Notes: generated by a model from the letters alone, not told the origin. A stretch of DNA of 64,000 nt from Prevotella lacticifex (GCF_019973375.1 NZ_BPTV01000001.1:1240001-1304000), one strand, 5' to 3'. Counted from the stretch's first letter, positions 51,268 to 59,970 are shown. Translations and numbers: made by a program.

Positions 51268-52140
51268 TTATCCAAGATATTTCATCAGAATCTTGGCATA
51301 ACCGCTTTCGCGTAGTTTTTCGATGCTTTTCTCGCGTATCTGTCTTACTCTTTCGCGGGTGAGACCCATCTCGGCACCAATCTCTTCGAGGCCTTTCTCC
51401 TGCGTCTCGATGCCGAAACACTCCTTCACAATCTGCATCTCGCGCGGTTTCAGTACCTTCTCCATTACGGCGTCGAGGTCGGTAGCCATCGACTCATGGT
51501 CGACGGTCTTGTCGGTTCGTGAGTCATCGCCCGACGACAGAAGGTCGGCCATGGAGTTGTCGTCGTCCTCGGAGAATGGTGCATCGATGCTCATGTGGTG
51601 ATGGTCGGCGCGTATCGTCTGCTGGATTTTCTCCTGGTCGAGGTTCGTCATGGCTGCTATCTCGTCGGCCGACGGCTTGCGCTGGTTTGTCTGCTCGAAC
51701 TTCGAGATTTCGGTGTTTATCTTTGCCAGGGCACTAACCTGATTCAGCGGCAGACGCACCATGCGGCTCTGCTCGGCTATGGCCTGGAGAATGCTCTGGC
51801 GTATCCACCAAACGGCGTAGGAGATGAATTTGAATCCTCTTGTCTCATCAAATTTCTCGGCTGCCTTCACCAGTCCGATGTTCCCCTCGTCGATAAGATC
51901 CGTCAGCGAGAGTCCCTGATGCTGGTATTGCTTTGCCACAGAGACGACAAAACGGAGATTGGCGGCCACAAGACGGTCCTTGGCACGCTCACCTTCGGGT
52001 CCGCCCTTGCGGATTTTCTGGGCAAGCTCTATCTCTTCGTCGAGCGAGACCATCGGTATGCGTCCAATCTCTACGAGATATTTGTCGAGCGACTCACTGT
52101 TACGGCTTGTTATACTTTTTGAAATCTTTAACTGCCTCAT
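51268..52140 (-). CDS. rpoD: Primary sigma factor, Bacteroidota type
   Basis: Housekeeping sigma factor of 290 aa. It lacks region 1.1 and the non-conserved insert of E. coli sigma-70, as in Bacteroides sigma-ABfr. Region 1.2 begins near DKYLVEIGRIPMVS; region 2 has NLRFVVSVAKQY, GLSLTDLIDEGNIGL and GFKFISYAVWWIRQSI; region 3 is VRLPLNQ onward; region 4.2 has GLTRERVRQIREKSIEKL. This sigma class recognises the TTTG / TAnnTTTG promoters found throughout the window. An acidic stretch SEDDDNSMADLLSSGDDS lies in region 3.2. Confidence 0.96.
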   Translation of the reverse strand: MRQLKISKSITSRNSESLDKYLVEIGRIPMVSLDEEIELAQKIRKGGPEGERAKDRLVAANLRFVVSVAKQYQHQGLSLTDLIDEGNIGLVKAAEKFDETRGFKFISYAVWWIRQSILQAIAEQSRMVRLPLNQVSALAKINTEISKFEQTNQRKPSADEIAAMTNLDQEKIQQTIRADHHHMSIDAPFSEDDDNSMADLLSSGDDSRTDKTVDHESMATDLDAVMEKVLKPREMQIVKECFGIETQEKGLEEIGAEMGLTRERVRQIREKSIEKLRESGYAKILMKYLG

Positions 52141-52197
52141 GTTGATAACCTATTATTTCTGCCTTTCCTACTTACAAAAACTGTACCACTTTTCTTT

Positions 52198-53019
52198 TTA
52201 TTCTTTTTTGTAACTTAAGGCGGCACCGATGGCAGTGCAGAACTCACTGTACTTTGGTATTATAAAATGTACGTCGTACACTTTTTCCATCATCGGGAAC
52301 ACATATTTGCACTGTGGCAGTAACGTCAGATTGCCGATGAGGACGAAGTCGCGTATGTCGCTGCCGTTGGCACTGAGTATGGCTGCTGAGCCTACGGCCT
52401 GTAATACCATATATATAAGGCCTATGGCGATGTCCTCGCGGGGCGCATTGGCTTGTGCGTTGGCAAAGAGTGAGGCTGTGGCATCCATGGGAAGGCCGGG
52501 CAGCGGCTTGGCGGAGATGTCCCCGATGAGGAGGTTTATATGAGAGATGTGGCCCTGGAGAGCCAATGATGTAATCTGTTTTACGTCGTCAGTCTTCAGT
52601 AGCAGACGGGCCAGACCGCTCAGCGTGCCGCCGCCGATGCCTATGCCTCCGATGTGGTGGATGTCCTTACCCTTGCAGCGGACGAGCGAGGTGCCGGTGC
52701 CCATCGATACGACAATCATGTCGTTAAGGCGGCTCTCGTATTGTGCTCCGAGACCGTCGGCAATGAATTCCTCGGCTCTCGATGTCGGCAGACCATAGAC
52801 GGGCTTGTCGATATATGCCGCACCGACACCCGTAATCATCACGTGCTCAACGTCGCCGAGGGCAATCTTGTTGTCGTACAGATACTTACCAAAGGCTCCA
52901 TAGAGCGATGTCACCGGGTCGGTAGCCTTGATGCGCAGGGGCTTGATGACTTTGCCGTCGCGTATTCCGACAATCTTCGTTGTAGATATTCCTACGTCTA
53001 TTCCTATAACAATTTTCAT
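52198..53019 (-). CDS. coaW: Type II pantothenate kinase-like protein
   Basis: Phosphorylates pantothenate as the first step of coenzyme A synthesis. The 273-aa ASKHA-fold protein has GIDVGISTTKIVGI at the N-terminus (phosphate-1), the type II signature VSMGTGTSLV near residue 105, GGIGIGGGTLSGLARLL near 123 and a second GSAAILSANGS with VLIGNLTLLPQ near 225. It is related to the staphylococcal/eukaryotic PanK family rather than CoaA or CoaX. Its promoter lies at 53076-53046 and it diverges from the HU gene. Confidence 0.88.
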   Translation of the reverse strand: MKIVIGIDVGISTTKIVGIRDGKVIKPLRIKATDPVTSLYGAFGKYLYDNKIALGDVEHVMITGVGAAYIDKPVYGLPTSRAEEFIADGLGAQYESRLNDMIVVSMGTGTSLVRCKGKDIHHIGGIGIGGGTLSGLARLLLKTDDVKQITSLALQGHISHINLLIGDISAKPLPGLPMDATASLFANAQANAPREDIAIGLIYMVLQAVGSAAILSANGSDIRDFVLIGNLTLLPQCKYVFPMMEKVYDVHFIIPKYSEFCTAIGAALSYKKE

Positions 53020-53045
53020 ACTGTCAGCATGGTTGTAATCGCCCG

Positions 53046-53076
53046 CAAAGTTAGTGTAAAAGCGGGATTAGACAAA
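53046..53076 (-). promoter_or_regulatory. Promoter of coaW
   Basis: On the minus strand TTTG (53076-53073), exactly 19 bp, TAACTTTG (53053-53046). Confidence 0.8.
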
Positions 53077-53126
53077 ATAAATGGCAAAAAAAACAAAATA
53101 TATTTTCGTATTTCGTTGATTATTAG

Positions 53127-53134
53127 TAATTTTG
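53127..53134 (+). promoter_or_regulatory. -7 box for the HU gene
   Basis: TAATTTTG, 43 bp before the start codon; the -33 element is poor. Confidence 0.5.
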
Positions 53135-53177
53135 CAGTCCGTTAAACAATAAGGATAATTAAACGTAATACAAGAAA

Positions 53178-53456
53178 ATGACAAAAGCAGATATCATAAA
53201 CGAGATTTCCTCAAGTACTGGTATTTCAAAGAAGGATGTCACAGCCGTTGTTGAAGGCTTCATGGATAGTATCAAGAACGCTCTTCTCGATGGTAAGGAA
53301 AATGTTTACCTGCGTGGATTCGGTAGTTTCATCATCAAGCATCGCGCTGCCAAGACGGCTCGCAATATCTCGAAGAACACTACGATTACCATTCCGGCAC
53401 ACGACTTCCCAGCTTTCAAGCCGGCAAAGGTCTTCATTGAGGAGATGAAGAAGTAA
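53178..53456 (+). CDS. HU-family DNA-binding protein
   Basis: Nucleoid protein of 92 aa that bends and compacts DNA as a dimer. It has the complete HU/IHF fold: N-terminal helices TKADIINEISSSTGISKKDV, the turn LRGFGSFIIKHRAAKTARN that starts the DNA-binding arm, the arm with the intercalating proline in TTITIPAHDFPAFKPA, and a short C-terminal helix. The next gene, a 29-aa basic protein, and rng follow on the same strand, a conserved Bacteroidota arrangement. Confidence 0.95.
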   Translation: MTKADIINEISSSTGISKKDVTAVVEGFMDSIKNALLDGKENVYLRGFGSFIIKHRAAKTARNISKNTTITIPAHDFPAFKPAKVFIEEMKK

Positions 53457-53537
53457 GACCCAAGGGTCTGACGGGGATGGAAATCCAGTAGCAATTAATT
53501 CAAACAGTATAACAATAATTTAAAAAACATTAAAGCA

Positions 53538-53627
53538 ATGCCAAACGGAAGAAAGAAAAAGGGACACAAGATGGCTACGCACAAGCGTAAAAAGAGATTA
53601 AGAAAGAACAGACATAAGAGCAAGTAA
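53538..53627 (+). CDS. 29-aa basic AURKAIP1/COX24-domain protein, probably ribosomal
   Basis: ATG at 53538 to TAA at 53625 encodes 29 residues, of which more than half are Lys, Arg or His (MPNGRKKKGHKMATHKRKKR, then a tail LRKNRHKSK). The KMATHKRKKRLRKNRHK core is the COX24/AURKAIP1 domain signature, shared with mitochondrial mS38 and actinobacterial bS22, which bind the small ribosomal subunit. Its place between HU and RNase G is conserved in the phylum. Too short for default gene callers. A ribosomal role is inferred from the domain. Confidence 0.85.
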   Translation: MPNGRKKKGHKMATHKRKKRLRKNRHKSK

Positions 53628-53748
53628 GGCCCCGCGAGAGGCCAAGAGCCAAGTTTGTTCAGGCCAATGGGGCGTGTCTTCGCTTGAAGCTCCTTTATCC
53701 CTGGGAGTGCGGTGACAAGCTCCATTTTTTTTATTTAAGACAAGAAAG

Positions 53749-55323
53749 ATGACAAGTGAAATAATTATAGATGCACAACCGAAGAACATTTCCATCGCTC
53801 TGCTCGAGGATAAACGGCTGGTAGAATACCAGAACGAGCCGCGCGATGCGAGTTTCTCTGTTGGCAACATCTACATAGCGAAGGTCAAAAAGCTTATGCC
53901 GGGCCTTAATGCTTGCTTTGTAGATGTGGGTTATGAGCGCGACGCCTTTCTTCATTATCTTGATCTGGGAAGTCAATTCGATTCCTATTCGAAATACCTC
54001 AAGCAAGTACAGAGCGACAGAAAGCGTCTTTACCCGTTCAGTAAAGCTACACGGTTGCCGGACCTGAAGAAGGACGGCAGCATTCAGAATACGCTCCAGG
54101 TAGGTCAGGAGGTGTTGGTCCAGATTGTCAAGGAGCCTATCTCCACTAAAGGACCAAGACTGACGGGCGAAATATCGTTTGCAGGAAGGTATTTGGTTTT
54201 AATCCCTTTCAGCGACAAAGTAAACGTTTCTTCAAAGATTAAAAGCGGGGAGGAGAGAGCAAGGCTGAAGCAGCTCGTGAGGAGCATAAAGCCGAAAAAC
54301 TTCGGCGTTATCGTCAGAACGGTGGCCGAGGGAAAGCGAGTTGCTGAGCTCGACGCCGAAATGAAAGTCCTTCTCAACAGATGGAATGATGCCATCACGA
54401 AGGTACAGAAAACGCAAAACAGACCACAGCTCGTATTTGAGGAAACGGGAAGGGCCGTCGCGATGATTCGCGACCTCTTCAATCCATCGTATAAGAACAT
54501 TTTTGTTAACGACGATGAGGTCTACGCTGCGGTGAAACACTATGTCTCGCTTATCGCTCCTGATAAGGCGGAGATAGTGAAAAAGTATAACGGGAAGGTC
54601 CCAATTTTCGACAATTTTGATGTCACAAAGCAGATAAAATCCGGTTTCGGAACTACTGTCAACTATGGTCACGGATGCTATCTCATCATTGAGCATACCG
54701 AGGCTATGCACGTCGTCGATGTCAACAGCGGCAACAGGACCAAAGAGAAAGAACAGGAGCAGAACGCTCTTGACACTAATCTTGGTGCTGCCGACGAACT
54801 TGCAAGACAGTTGAGGCTGCGTGATATGGGAGGAATTATTGTCGTCGACTTTATTGATATGGGACTCGCCGAAAACCGCCAACTGCTCTATGAGCGTATG
54901 TGCAAGGATATGCAGAAGGACCGTGCTCGTCATAATATTCTGCCGCTGAGTAAGTTCGGATTAATGCAGATTACGCGCCAGAGGGTGCGGCCGGTCATGG
55001 ATGTCAATGTCGATGAGGAATGTCCGACATGCCTCGGTACGGGCAAGATAAAGGCAAGTATCTTGTTTACTGATCAGCTCGAAAGGAAGATTGACCGACT
55101 GGTTAATAAGATTGGTGTGAAGAAGTTCTATTTGCACGTTCATCCTTATGTGGCTGCTTTCATCAATCAGGGACTTATCTCTCTGAAATACAAGTGGAAG
55201 CTTAAATATGGTTTCGGCTTGCATATCGTTCCGTCGCAGAAACTCGCTATGTTGCAGTATGAATTCTACGATAAGGACGGAAATTTCATTGATATGAAGG
55301 AAGAAACCGACGGAAAGAAATAA
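53749..55323 (+). CDS. rng: Ribonuclease G (RNase E/G family)
   Basis: Endoribonuclease for rRNA 5' processing and mRNA decay, 524 aa, cytoplasmic. The S1 RNA-binding domain occupies about 38-130 (IYIAKVKKLMPGLNACFVDVGYERDAFLH). The DNase I-like catalytic domain has the magnesium-binding aspartates in HVVDVNSGNRT near 324 and GGIIVVDFIDM near 364. The Zn-link CPTCLGTGKI near 425 holds dimers together. The C-terminal scaffold of RNase E is absent. It is last in the HU / COX24 / rng group and ends with a strong terminator. Confidence 0.95.
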   Translation: MTSEIIIDAQPKNISIALLEDKRLVEYQNEPRDASFSVGNIYIAKVKKLMPGLNACFVDVGYERDAFLHYLDLGSQFDSYSKYLKQVQSDRKRLYPFSKATRLPDLKKDGSIQNTLQVGQEVLVQIVKEPISTKGPRLTGEISFAGRYLVLIPFSDKVNVSSKIKSGEERARLKQLVRSIKPKNFGVIVRTVAEGKRVAELDAEMKVLLNRWNDAITKVQKTQNRPQLVFEETGRAVAMIRDLFNPSYKNIFVNDDEVYAAVKHYVSLIAPDKAEIVKKYNGKVPIFDNFDVTKQIKSGFGTTVNYGHGCYLIIEHTEAMHVVDVNSGNRTKEKEQEQNALDTNLGAADELARQLRLRDMGGIIVVDFIDMGLAENRQLLYERMCKDMQKDRARHNILPLSKFGLMQITRQRVRPVMDVNVDEECPTCLGTGKIKASILFTDQLERKIDRLVNKIGVKKFYLHVHPYVAAFINQGLISLKYKWKLKYGFGLHIVPSQKLAMLQYEFYDKDGNFIDMKEETDGKK

Positions 55324-55326
55324 ATA

Positions 55327-55366
55327 AAAAGCCTCCGCGAAATTTATGTGTTCGCGGAGGCTTTTC
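55327..55366. terminator. Bidirectional terminator between rng and the amylase gene
   Basis: AAAAGCCTCCGCGAA and TTCGCGGAGGCTTTT pair perfectly over 15 bp with a 9-nt loop; A- and T-runs serve both convergent genes. Confidence 0.92.
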
Positions 55367-55443
55367 TTCTTAATGCTGTTGTCGGAATGATATTTCAGCT
55401 GGAGGAAAGAAAGCTTTTTTGTGGTTTTCTTCGTCTTTAGCAG

Positions 55444-57606
55444 CTATTGTATCACCTTGAATCTGATTCTGAAATTGTGGGTCTGCTCATCCCAGTTGGT
55501 ACCGAGGAGAACGAAACGGCCTATCTGTGATGTCGAACGCACATGCTTTCCGAGACACGGACAGACATCGTAATCGCCTATACGCACAAGTCTTATAGTC
55601 TCACTTGCGTCGTCGGGGAGCTTACTAAGCGACACTCCTTCAGGAATGTGATTCCTGTCGACAAACTCATAAGTTACTGGCATGTCGAGCTGAATGAGCC
55701 TGTTCATTTCGTCCTCAATCATCTTCTCTTCCTTACGGCTTGGCTTATGATCGACGATGTAGGAAATTTTACTCTTCTTTCGTTCGATATGTGCGTTGTT
55801 ACTTCGCTGACATCCGAACATCCTTATCATCAGTTGGTTAAGAAGATGCTCCGCTGTGTGGGCCGGAGGGAATTCATCCTTGTTGTGGGTGTTGAGCACA
55901 TACTGATTGTCGTTCATAATATTGAATTTATAAATTCGTCCGCTGTAAGCTGATACATCGACGGGCAGAGAACCGTCCTTCTTCAAATCGAATCGCTGGG
56001 TCTCGCCGCTGAGAAGGTCGATGGCCTCGACCTGCTTTTCAGGTAGATGGAGGAAGTCGAAGGCGTGAACCGGAATCCTTACTTCGCTATGGGCTTCAGA
56101 ATCAGCGAAATTCACCACAATGAAGAGAACTTCGTTGTGGTACTTGCGCATAAAAGCATATTCGGTCTGGGGAGAGAATATCTCGCTGGAGCCGTTGACA
56201 TACATAAGGTCGAATGTCTGGCCCTCCGAAATGGCTTTTTCCTTATTTGCAAGACTCAGAATTTTGGCATATTTCTCTTCGAGACGGTGCTCTGTGGGCG
56301 TCATTCCCCCTCGATTCCAATAGCCATGATAAAGACTTTCGACGGTCCAATAGTCGAAAATGGTTGTCCGTCCGTCGCGGCCGGAGAATCCTTCTTTGTC
56401 CATGGCCCTCTCACCGAATTCCTGTCCGGCATATACCATCATAGGATTGCTCTTGAGCATTGTAGCCACTATCAGTGCAGGAATGCCTTTCATGCCGTTG
56501 CCGGCAAAGAAGTCGGAGGCAAGACGCTGTTCGTCATGATTCTCAAGGAAGTAGAGCATGTGACTCCCAATGTCGTCGGTGAGCTGCCATTCGTGCGTTA
56601 TTGATGATGCAGGACGCTGATGGCAGGTGACGGCACGCAGGCAGTCGTACATTCCTACCTTATCATATAGGTAGTCGAAACCGCTGGCTACGTAGGTCTT
56701 ATACTGGTTGGTGTCGTAAACTTCGCCTATGAAGATGATGTTGGGGTATATCTGCTTGACGATATTTGTGGCATATTCCCAAAATTCATGCGGCACCATC
56801 TCCGCCATATCGCATCTGAATCCGTCAATGCCCTTGCCGGCCCAGAAGAGGAGAATTTCGGTCATCTTCTTCCATGTATTGGGAGTTGGGTCGTAGTGAT
56901 AGCTGCGTCCGCCCGCATCGGTGTAATCGATGCCGTAGTTCAGCTTCACTGTCTCGTACCAGTCGTTCTGCTGTGGATGGCTGTCGAAACGGTCGTTGCC
57001 GGTGCATTTTGCCGGTCTCTCAAAATATTGTTGCTGGGCTCCGACAGTCGGATGTTGGCTATTGAATCCGCTTGTGTCAAGCGTTTCGCCCGGGCAATAG
57101 TAGAAGTTGTTCTGTGGGTCGAAGTGTTTCCCGGTGTCGTCGCTCTCGCCAAGGTCCTCAATATCAGCTGGTTTACAGATGCTGTGGTATTGACGTGCTA
57201 CGTGATTCGGCACGAAATCGATGATGACCTTTAGTCCGGCATCGTGTGTTCTGGCAACGAGCGCCTCAAACTCCGACATCCTGTCGGGGACTGAAACGGC
57301 CAGGTCGGGGTCTACATCATAATAGTCGACGATGGCATAGGGCGAGCCTGCTATTCCCTTGACAACCTGCGGATTCTGGCTTGGAATGCCGAACTGGGTG
57401 TAGTCGGTGTCAGTGGCATGCCGGATTATTCCGGTGTACCATACGTGGGTGATGCCCAACCGACGCATTTGGCGCAGTTGGGCACTCTGGATGTCGTTCA
57501 TCTTCCCCACGCCGTTCTCCGCAAGTGTGCCCCATTCCTTACGGGTGGTCTTGCGGTTGCCGAACAGACGTGTGAAGATCTGATATATGATAATCTTTGT
57601 TTTCAC
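55444..57606 (-). CDS. Cytoplasmic GH13 alpha-amylase fused to an AlaX-like tRNA-editing domain
   Basis: A 720-aa two-part protein. Residues 1-563 are a GH13 alpha-amylase barrel: FVPNH near 131, nucleophile Asp266 in GFRCDMAEM, acid Glu295 in FIGEVYD, third acid Asp358 in LENHDEQR, then a C-terminal beta domain ending SGRIYKFNI. There is no signal peptide, so it acts on cytoplasmic glucans. Residues 564-720 resemble the alanyl-tRNA synthetase editing (AlaX) domain, with the HxxxH zinc motif His583/His587 in AHTAEHLL and CxxxH Cys684/His688 in CPCLGKHV. The joint is in frame at Met564 (55917), which could also serve as an internal start for a separate 157-aa AlaX protein. fabD lies 16 bp upstream; co-transcription is likely. 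Confidence 0.9.
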   Translation of the reverse strand: MKTKIIIYQIFTRLFGNRKTTRKEWGTLAENGVGKMNDIQSAQLRQMRRLGITHVWYTGIIRHATDTDYTQFGIPSQNPQVVKGIAGSPYAIVDYYDVDPDLAVSVPDRMSEFEALVARTHDAGLKVIIDFVPNHVARQYHSICKPADIEDLGESDDTGKHFDPQNNFYYCPGETLDTSGFNSQHPTVGAQQQYFERPAKCTGNDRFDSHPQQNDWYETVKLNYGIDYTDAGGRSYHYDPTPNTWKKMTEILLFWAGKGIDGFRCDMAEMVPHEFWEYATNIVKQIYPNIIFIGEVYDTNQYKTYVASGFDYLYDKVGMYDCLRAVTCHQRPASSITHEWQLTDDIGSHMLYFLENHDEQRLASDFFAGNGMKGIPALIVATMLKSNPMMVYAGQEFGERAMDKEGFSGRDGRTTIFDYWTVESLYHGYWNRGGMTPTEHRLEEKYAKILSLANKEKAISEGQTFDLMYVNGSSEIFSPQTEYAFMRKYHNEVLFIVVNFADSEAHSEVRIPVHAFDFLHLPEKQVEAIDLLSGETQRFDLKKDGSLPVDVSAYSGRIYKFNIMNDNQYVLNTHNKDEFPPAHTAEHLLNQLMIRMFGCQRSNNAHIERKKSKISYIVDHKPSRKEEKMIEDEMNRLIQLDMPVTYEFVDRNHIPEGVSLSKLPDDASETIRLVRIGDYDVCPCLGKHVRSTSQIGRFVLLGTNWDEQTHNFRIRFKVIQ

Positions 57607-57622
57607 GTAAAGAAATCAATTC

Positions 57623-58510
57623 TTATTGAATTCCGTGAGCGTTGACAGAACGGTCTATGCGGCGAATCATTCCCTGAAGAGCGTGGCCAGGACCGCACTC
57701 TACGAATTCGTCGGCACCATCGGCAATCATGTTCTGTACGCTCTTTGTCCAGCGCACGCTTGATGTAAGCTGCGCGATGAGATTGGATTTGATTTCGGCT
57801 GGATCGGTGTGTGGCTTAGCGTCAACGTTCTGATAGACAGGGCACTTAGGCTCGTGGAAGTCGGTAGCCTCGATAGCCTTCTGAAGTTCGTCCTTTGCCA
57901 ACTGCATGAACGGTGAGTGGAATGCACCTCCTACGGCCAGAGGCAGAGCTCGCTTGGCACCTGCCTCAGTGAGTTTTTCGCAGGCTGTCTTGATGCCTTC
58001 CTTCGAACCGGAGATTACCAGCTGCCCCGGGCAGTTGTAGTTGGCCGGAACGACGACTTCGCCATTGTCCGAAATCTCCTTGCAGATCTTCTCTATGGTC
58101 TCATCAGGGAGTCCGATGATTGCAGCCATTGTTCCGGGATTCTTTTCGCAAGCGCGCTGCATGGCATTTGCACGGGCAGCAACAAGTTTTAAGCCATCCT
58201 CGAAATTGATTGCTCCGGCAGCAACCAGTGCTGAGAACTCGCCGAGCGAATGGCCTGCAGCCATATCGGGTTTGAACTCATCGCCGAGGCAAAGTGCTGA
58301 GATTACGCTGTGAAGGAAGACTGCCGGCTGGGTTACCTTGGTTTCCTTGAGCTGCTCATCGGTGCCTGCGAACATGATGTCGGTAATCTTGAAGCCAAGA
58401 ACTTCATCAGCCTTGTCGAAGAGTTCTTTTGCTAACGGATTATTGTCGTACAGGTCTTTACCCATACCTACGAACTGTGATCCCTGTCCTGGGAAAACGA
58501 ATGCTTTCAT
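57623..58510 (-). CDS. fabD: Malonyl-CoA:ACP transacylase
   Basis: Loads malonyl groups on acyl carrier protein for fatty-acid synthesis. At 295 aa it is of normal length. The oxyanion-hole motif FPGQGSQFVGMG is at residues 6-17 and the nucleophile Ser88 sits in AGHSLGEFSAL; the catalytic histidine is in GGAFHSPFM near 201. It has a perfect promoter at 58579-58549 and is followed after 16 bp by the amylase-AlaX gene. Confidence 0.97.
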   Translation of the reverse strand: MKAFVFPGQGSQFVGMGKDLYDNNPLAKELFDKADEVLGFKITDIMFAGTDEQLKETKVTQPAVFLHSVISALCLGDEFKPDMAAGHSLGEFSALVAAGAINFEDGLKLVAARANAMQRACEKNPGTMAAIIGLPDETIEKICKEISDNGEVVVPANYNCPGQLVISGSKEGIKTACEKLTEAGAKRALPLAVGGAFHSPFMQLAKDELQKAIEATDFHEPKCPVYQNVDAKPHTDPAEIKSNLIAQLTSSVRWTKSVQNMIADGADEFVECGPGHALQGMIRRIDRSVNAHGIQ

Positions 58511-58548
58511 ATTAATTCTTTTTTGAAATTTGCTTTGTTTCTATTTTG

Positions 58549-58579
58549 CAAAGATACAACAAATTGAACACATTGCAAA
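58549..58579 (-). promoter_or_regulatory. Promoter of fabD
   Basis: On the minus strand TTTG (58579-58576), exactly 19 bp, TATCTTTG (58556-58549). Confidence 0.85.
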
Positions 58580-58608
58580 ACGATTTTCGTATTACTGTTT
58601 AACTTTGC

Positions 58609-58652
58609 AAAAAAAAATCCCGGTCAAACTCATTTTAGAGCGACCGGGATTA
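58609..58652 (-). terminator. Terminator of the S6-S18-L9 operon
   Basis: AATCCCGGTC (58617-58626) pairs with GACCGGGATT (58642-58651), a perfect 10-bp stem followed on the minus strand by nine T. Confidence 0.9.
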
Positions 58653-58699
58653 TTATTTGTATTCTCTTTTCATTTGGCTGCTATTGCGCCAAAGAATGA

Positions 58700-59266
58700 T
58701 TATGCCTCTGCAGGAGCCTCTTCCTCTGCGGTTGCGTTCTCCTCTTCAGCTGTCTCCTCTGCTGGAGCAGCCTCGGCTGTTGCCTCTTCTGTTGCCTCCT
58801 CTTCCTCAGCAGGCTGCTTTGGCTCGTCCTCTGCAACGACTGTTACAGGGAGCTTAACCTCAACATCCTTGAAGAAGTGAACGGTAGCCTCGAATGTACC
58901 AACCTTCTTGATGTCGTGCATTGTGATGATCTTGCGGTCAATCTCAATGCCTTTCTTCTGCAGCTCCTCAGCAACGATGTTAGCGTTGACTGATCCGTAG
59001 GTGACACCAGTAGCCGAAACCTTTGCCGGGATGACGAGCTCAACACCCTCAAGCTGGGCAGCTCTCTTCTCAGCCTCAGCCTTAGCTGCTGCTATCTTTG
59101 CGGCCTGCTGCTTCATGTCCTCAGCTAACTGCTTCTTTGCCGATGCAGAAGCGATGATGCCTTTGCCGGTAGGAATCAGATAGTTGCGGCCATAACCGTT
59201 CTTAACATTGACAATCTCGTTCTTGTATCCGAGACCGATGATATCTTCTTTCAGTATAATTTCCAT
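58700..59266 (-). CDS. rplI: Ribosomal protein bL9 with acidic C-terminal tail
   Basis: Large-subunit protein near the L1 stalk. Residues 1-150 are normal L9: MEIILKEDIIGLGYKNEIVNVKNGYGRNYL at the N-terminal domain (only the first part quoted as family marker: VKNGYGRNYLIP), a connecting Ala/Lys-rich helix near 45-75, and the C-terminal domain near 80-145. The remaining 38 residues are an Ala/Glu/Thr-rich acidic tail ending in EEEAPAEA, not part of the conserved protein. Last gene of the rpsF-rpsR-rplI operon. Confidence 0.96.
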   Translation of the reverse strand: MEIILKEDIIGLGYKNEIVNVKNGYGRNYLIPTGKGIIASASAKKQLAEDMKQQAAKIAAAKAEAEKRAAQLEGVELVIPAKVSATGVTYGSVNANIVAEELQKKGIEIDRKIITMHDIKKVGTFEATVHFFKDVEVKLPVTVVAEDEPKQPAEEEEATEEATAEAAPAEETAEEENATAEEEAPAEA

Positions 59267-59287
59267 AATTCTTGCCTCCTCTTTAAA

Positions 59288-59560
59288 TTACTTCATCATG
59301 TCGGTTACGTATGGAAGCAGTGCAATCTGGCGTGCGCGCTTTACAGCCTGTGCAACACGACGCTGATACTTCAGCGATGTTCCGGTGATGCGACGAGGAA
59401 GAATCTTGCCCTGCTCGTTGAGGAATTTCTTCAGGAACTCAGGGTCCTTGTAGTCGATGTACTTTATTCCACTCTTCTTGAAACGACAGTACTTCTTCTT
59501 GCGTGTGTCGATAGAAGGAGCGGTAAGATAACGGATTTCACTCTTTTTCTGCTCAGCCAT
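59288..59560 (-). CDS. rpsR: Ribosomal protein bS18
   Basis: Small-subunit platform protein, 90 aa, dimerising with S6. [18 protein letters not shown] and [16 protein letters not shown] are the family core; one cysteine only, so it is not a zinc-binding paralogue. It starts 2 bp after rpsF and is followed by rplI after 21 bp. Confidence 0.97.
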   Translation of the reverse strand: MAEQKKSEIRYLTAPSIDTRKKKYCRFKKSGIKYIDYKDPEFLKKFLNEQGKILPRRITGTSLKYQRRVAQAVKRARQIALLPYVTDMMK

Positions 59561-59562
59561 GA

Positions 59563-59907
59563 TTATGCCTCCTTTTTGCTTGCAAGCTTGTTACGACGCT
59601 TCTCAGCATACTGAGCTGCGTACTTGTCGAGCTTGACGGTGATGAAACGAATTACTCTCTCGTCACGACGGAATCCTGTCTCGAGAGTGTTAACAACTGA
59701 TGGTTCTGCCTTGAACTCCAACAGATTGTAGAAGCCTGAAGACTTCTTCTGGATGTTGTAAGCCAACTTCTTCAGACCCCAAGCCTCTTCGTTCAAGATC
59801 TCAGCACCATTGTCGGTGAGCAGTTTCTTGAATTTAGCGACCGTTTCCTTTGCCTGAACATCAGACAAAACGGGAGTCAAAATGAAAACGGTTTCGTATT
59901 GATTCAT
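59563..59907 (-). CDS. rpsF: Ribosomal protein bS6
   Basis: Small-subunit platform protein of 114 aa that pairs with S18. I start at [14 protein letters not shown] (59907), the usual S6 N-terminus; the open extension to 59952 approaches the -7 box at 59970-59963. [20 protein letters not shown] near residue 42 and [15 protein letters not shown] near 80 are family features. First gene of the operon. Confidence 0.97.
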   Translation of the reverse strand: MNQYETVFILTPVLSDVQAKETVAKFKKLLTDNGAEILNEEAWGLKKLAYNIQKKSSGFYNLLEFKAEPSVVNTLETGFRRDERVIRFITVKLDKYAAQYAEKRRNKLASKKEA

Positions 59908-59962
59908 ACTACTTTTGATTGTAATTAATAATTTATTTCTTGCGCTTTTCAAAAACGCGGTG

Positions 59963-59970
59963 CAAAGGTA
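59963..59970 (-). promoter_or_regulatory. -7 box of the rpsF operon
   Basis: TACCTTTG on the minus strand, 56 bp before rpsF; the -33 element is not clear. Confidence 0.5.
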
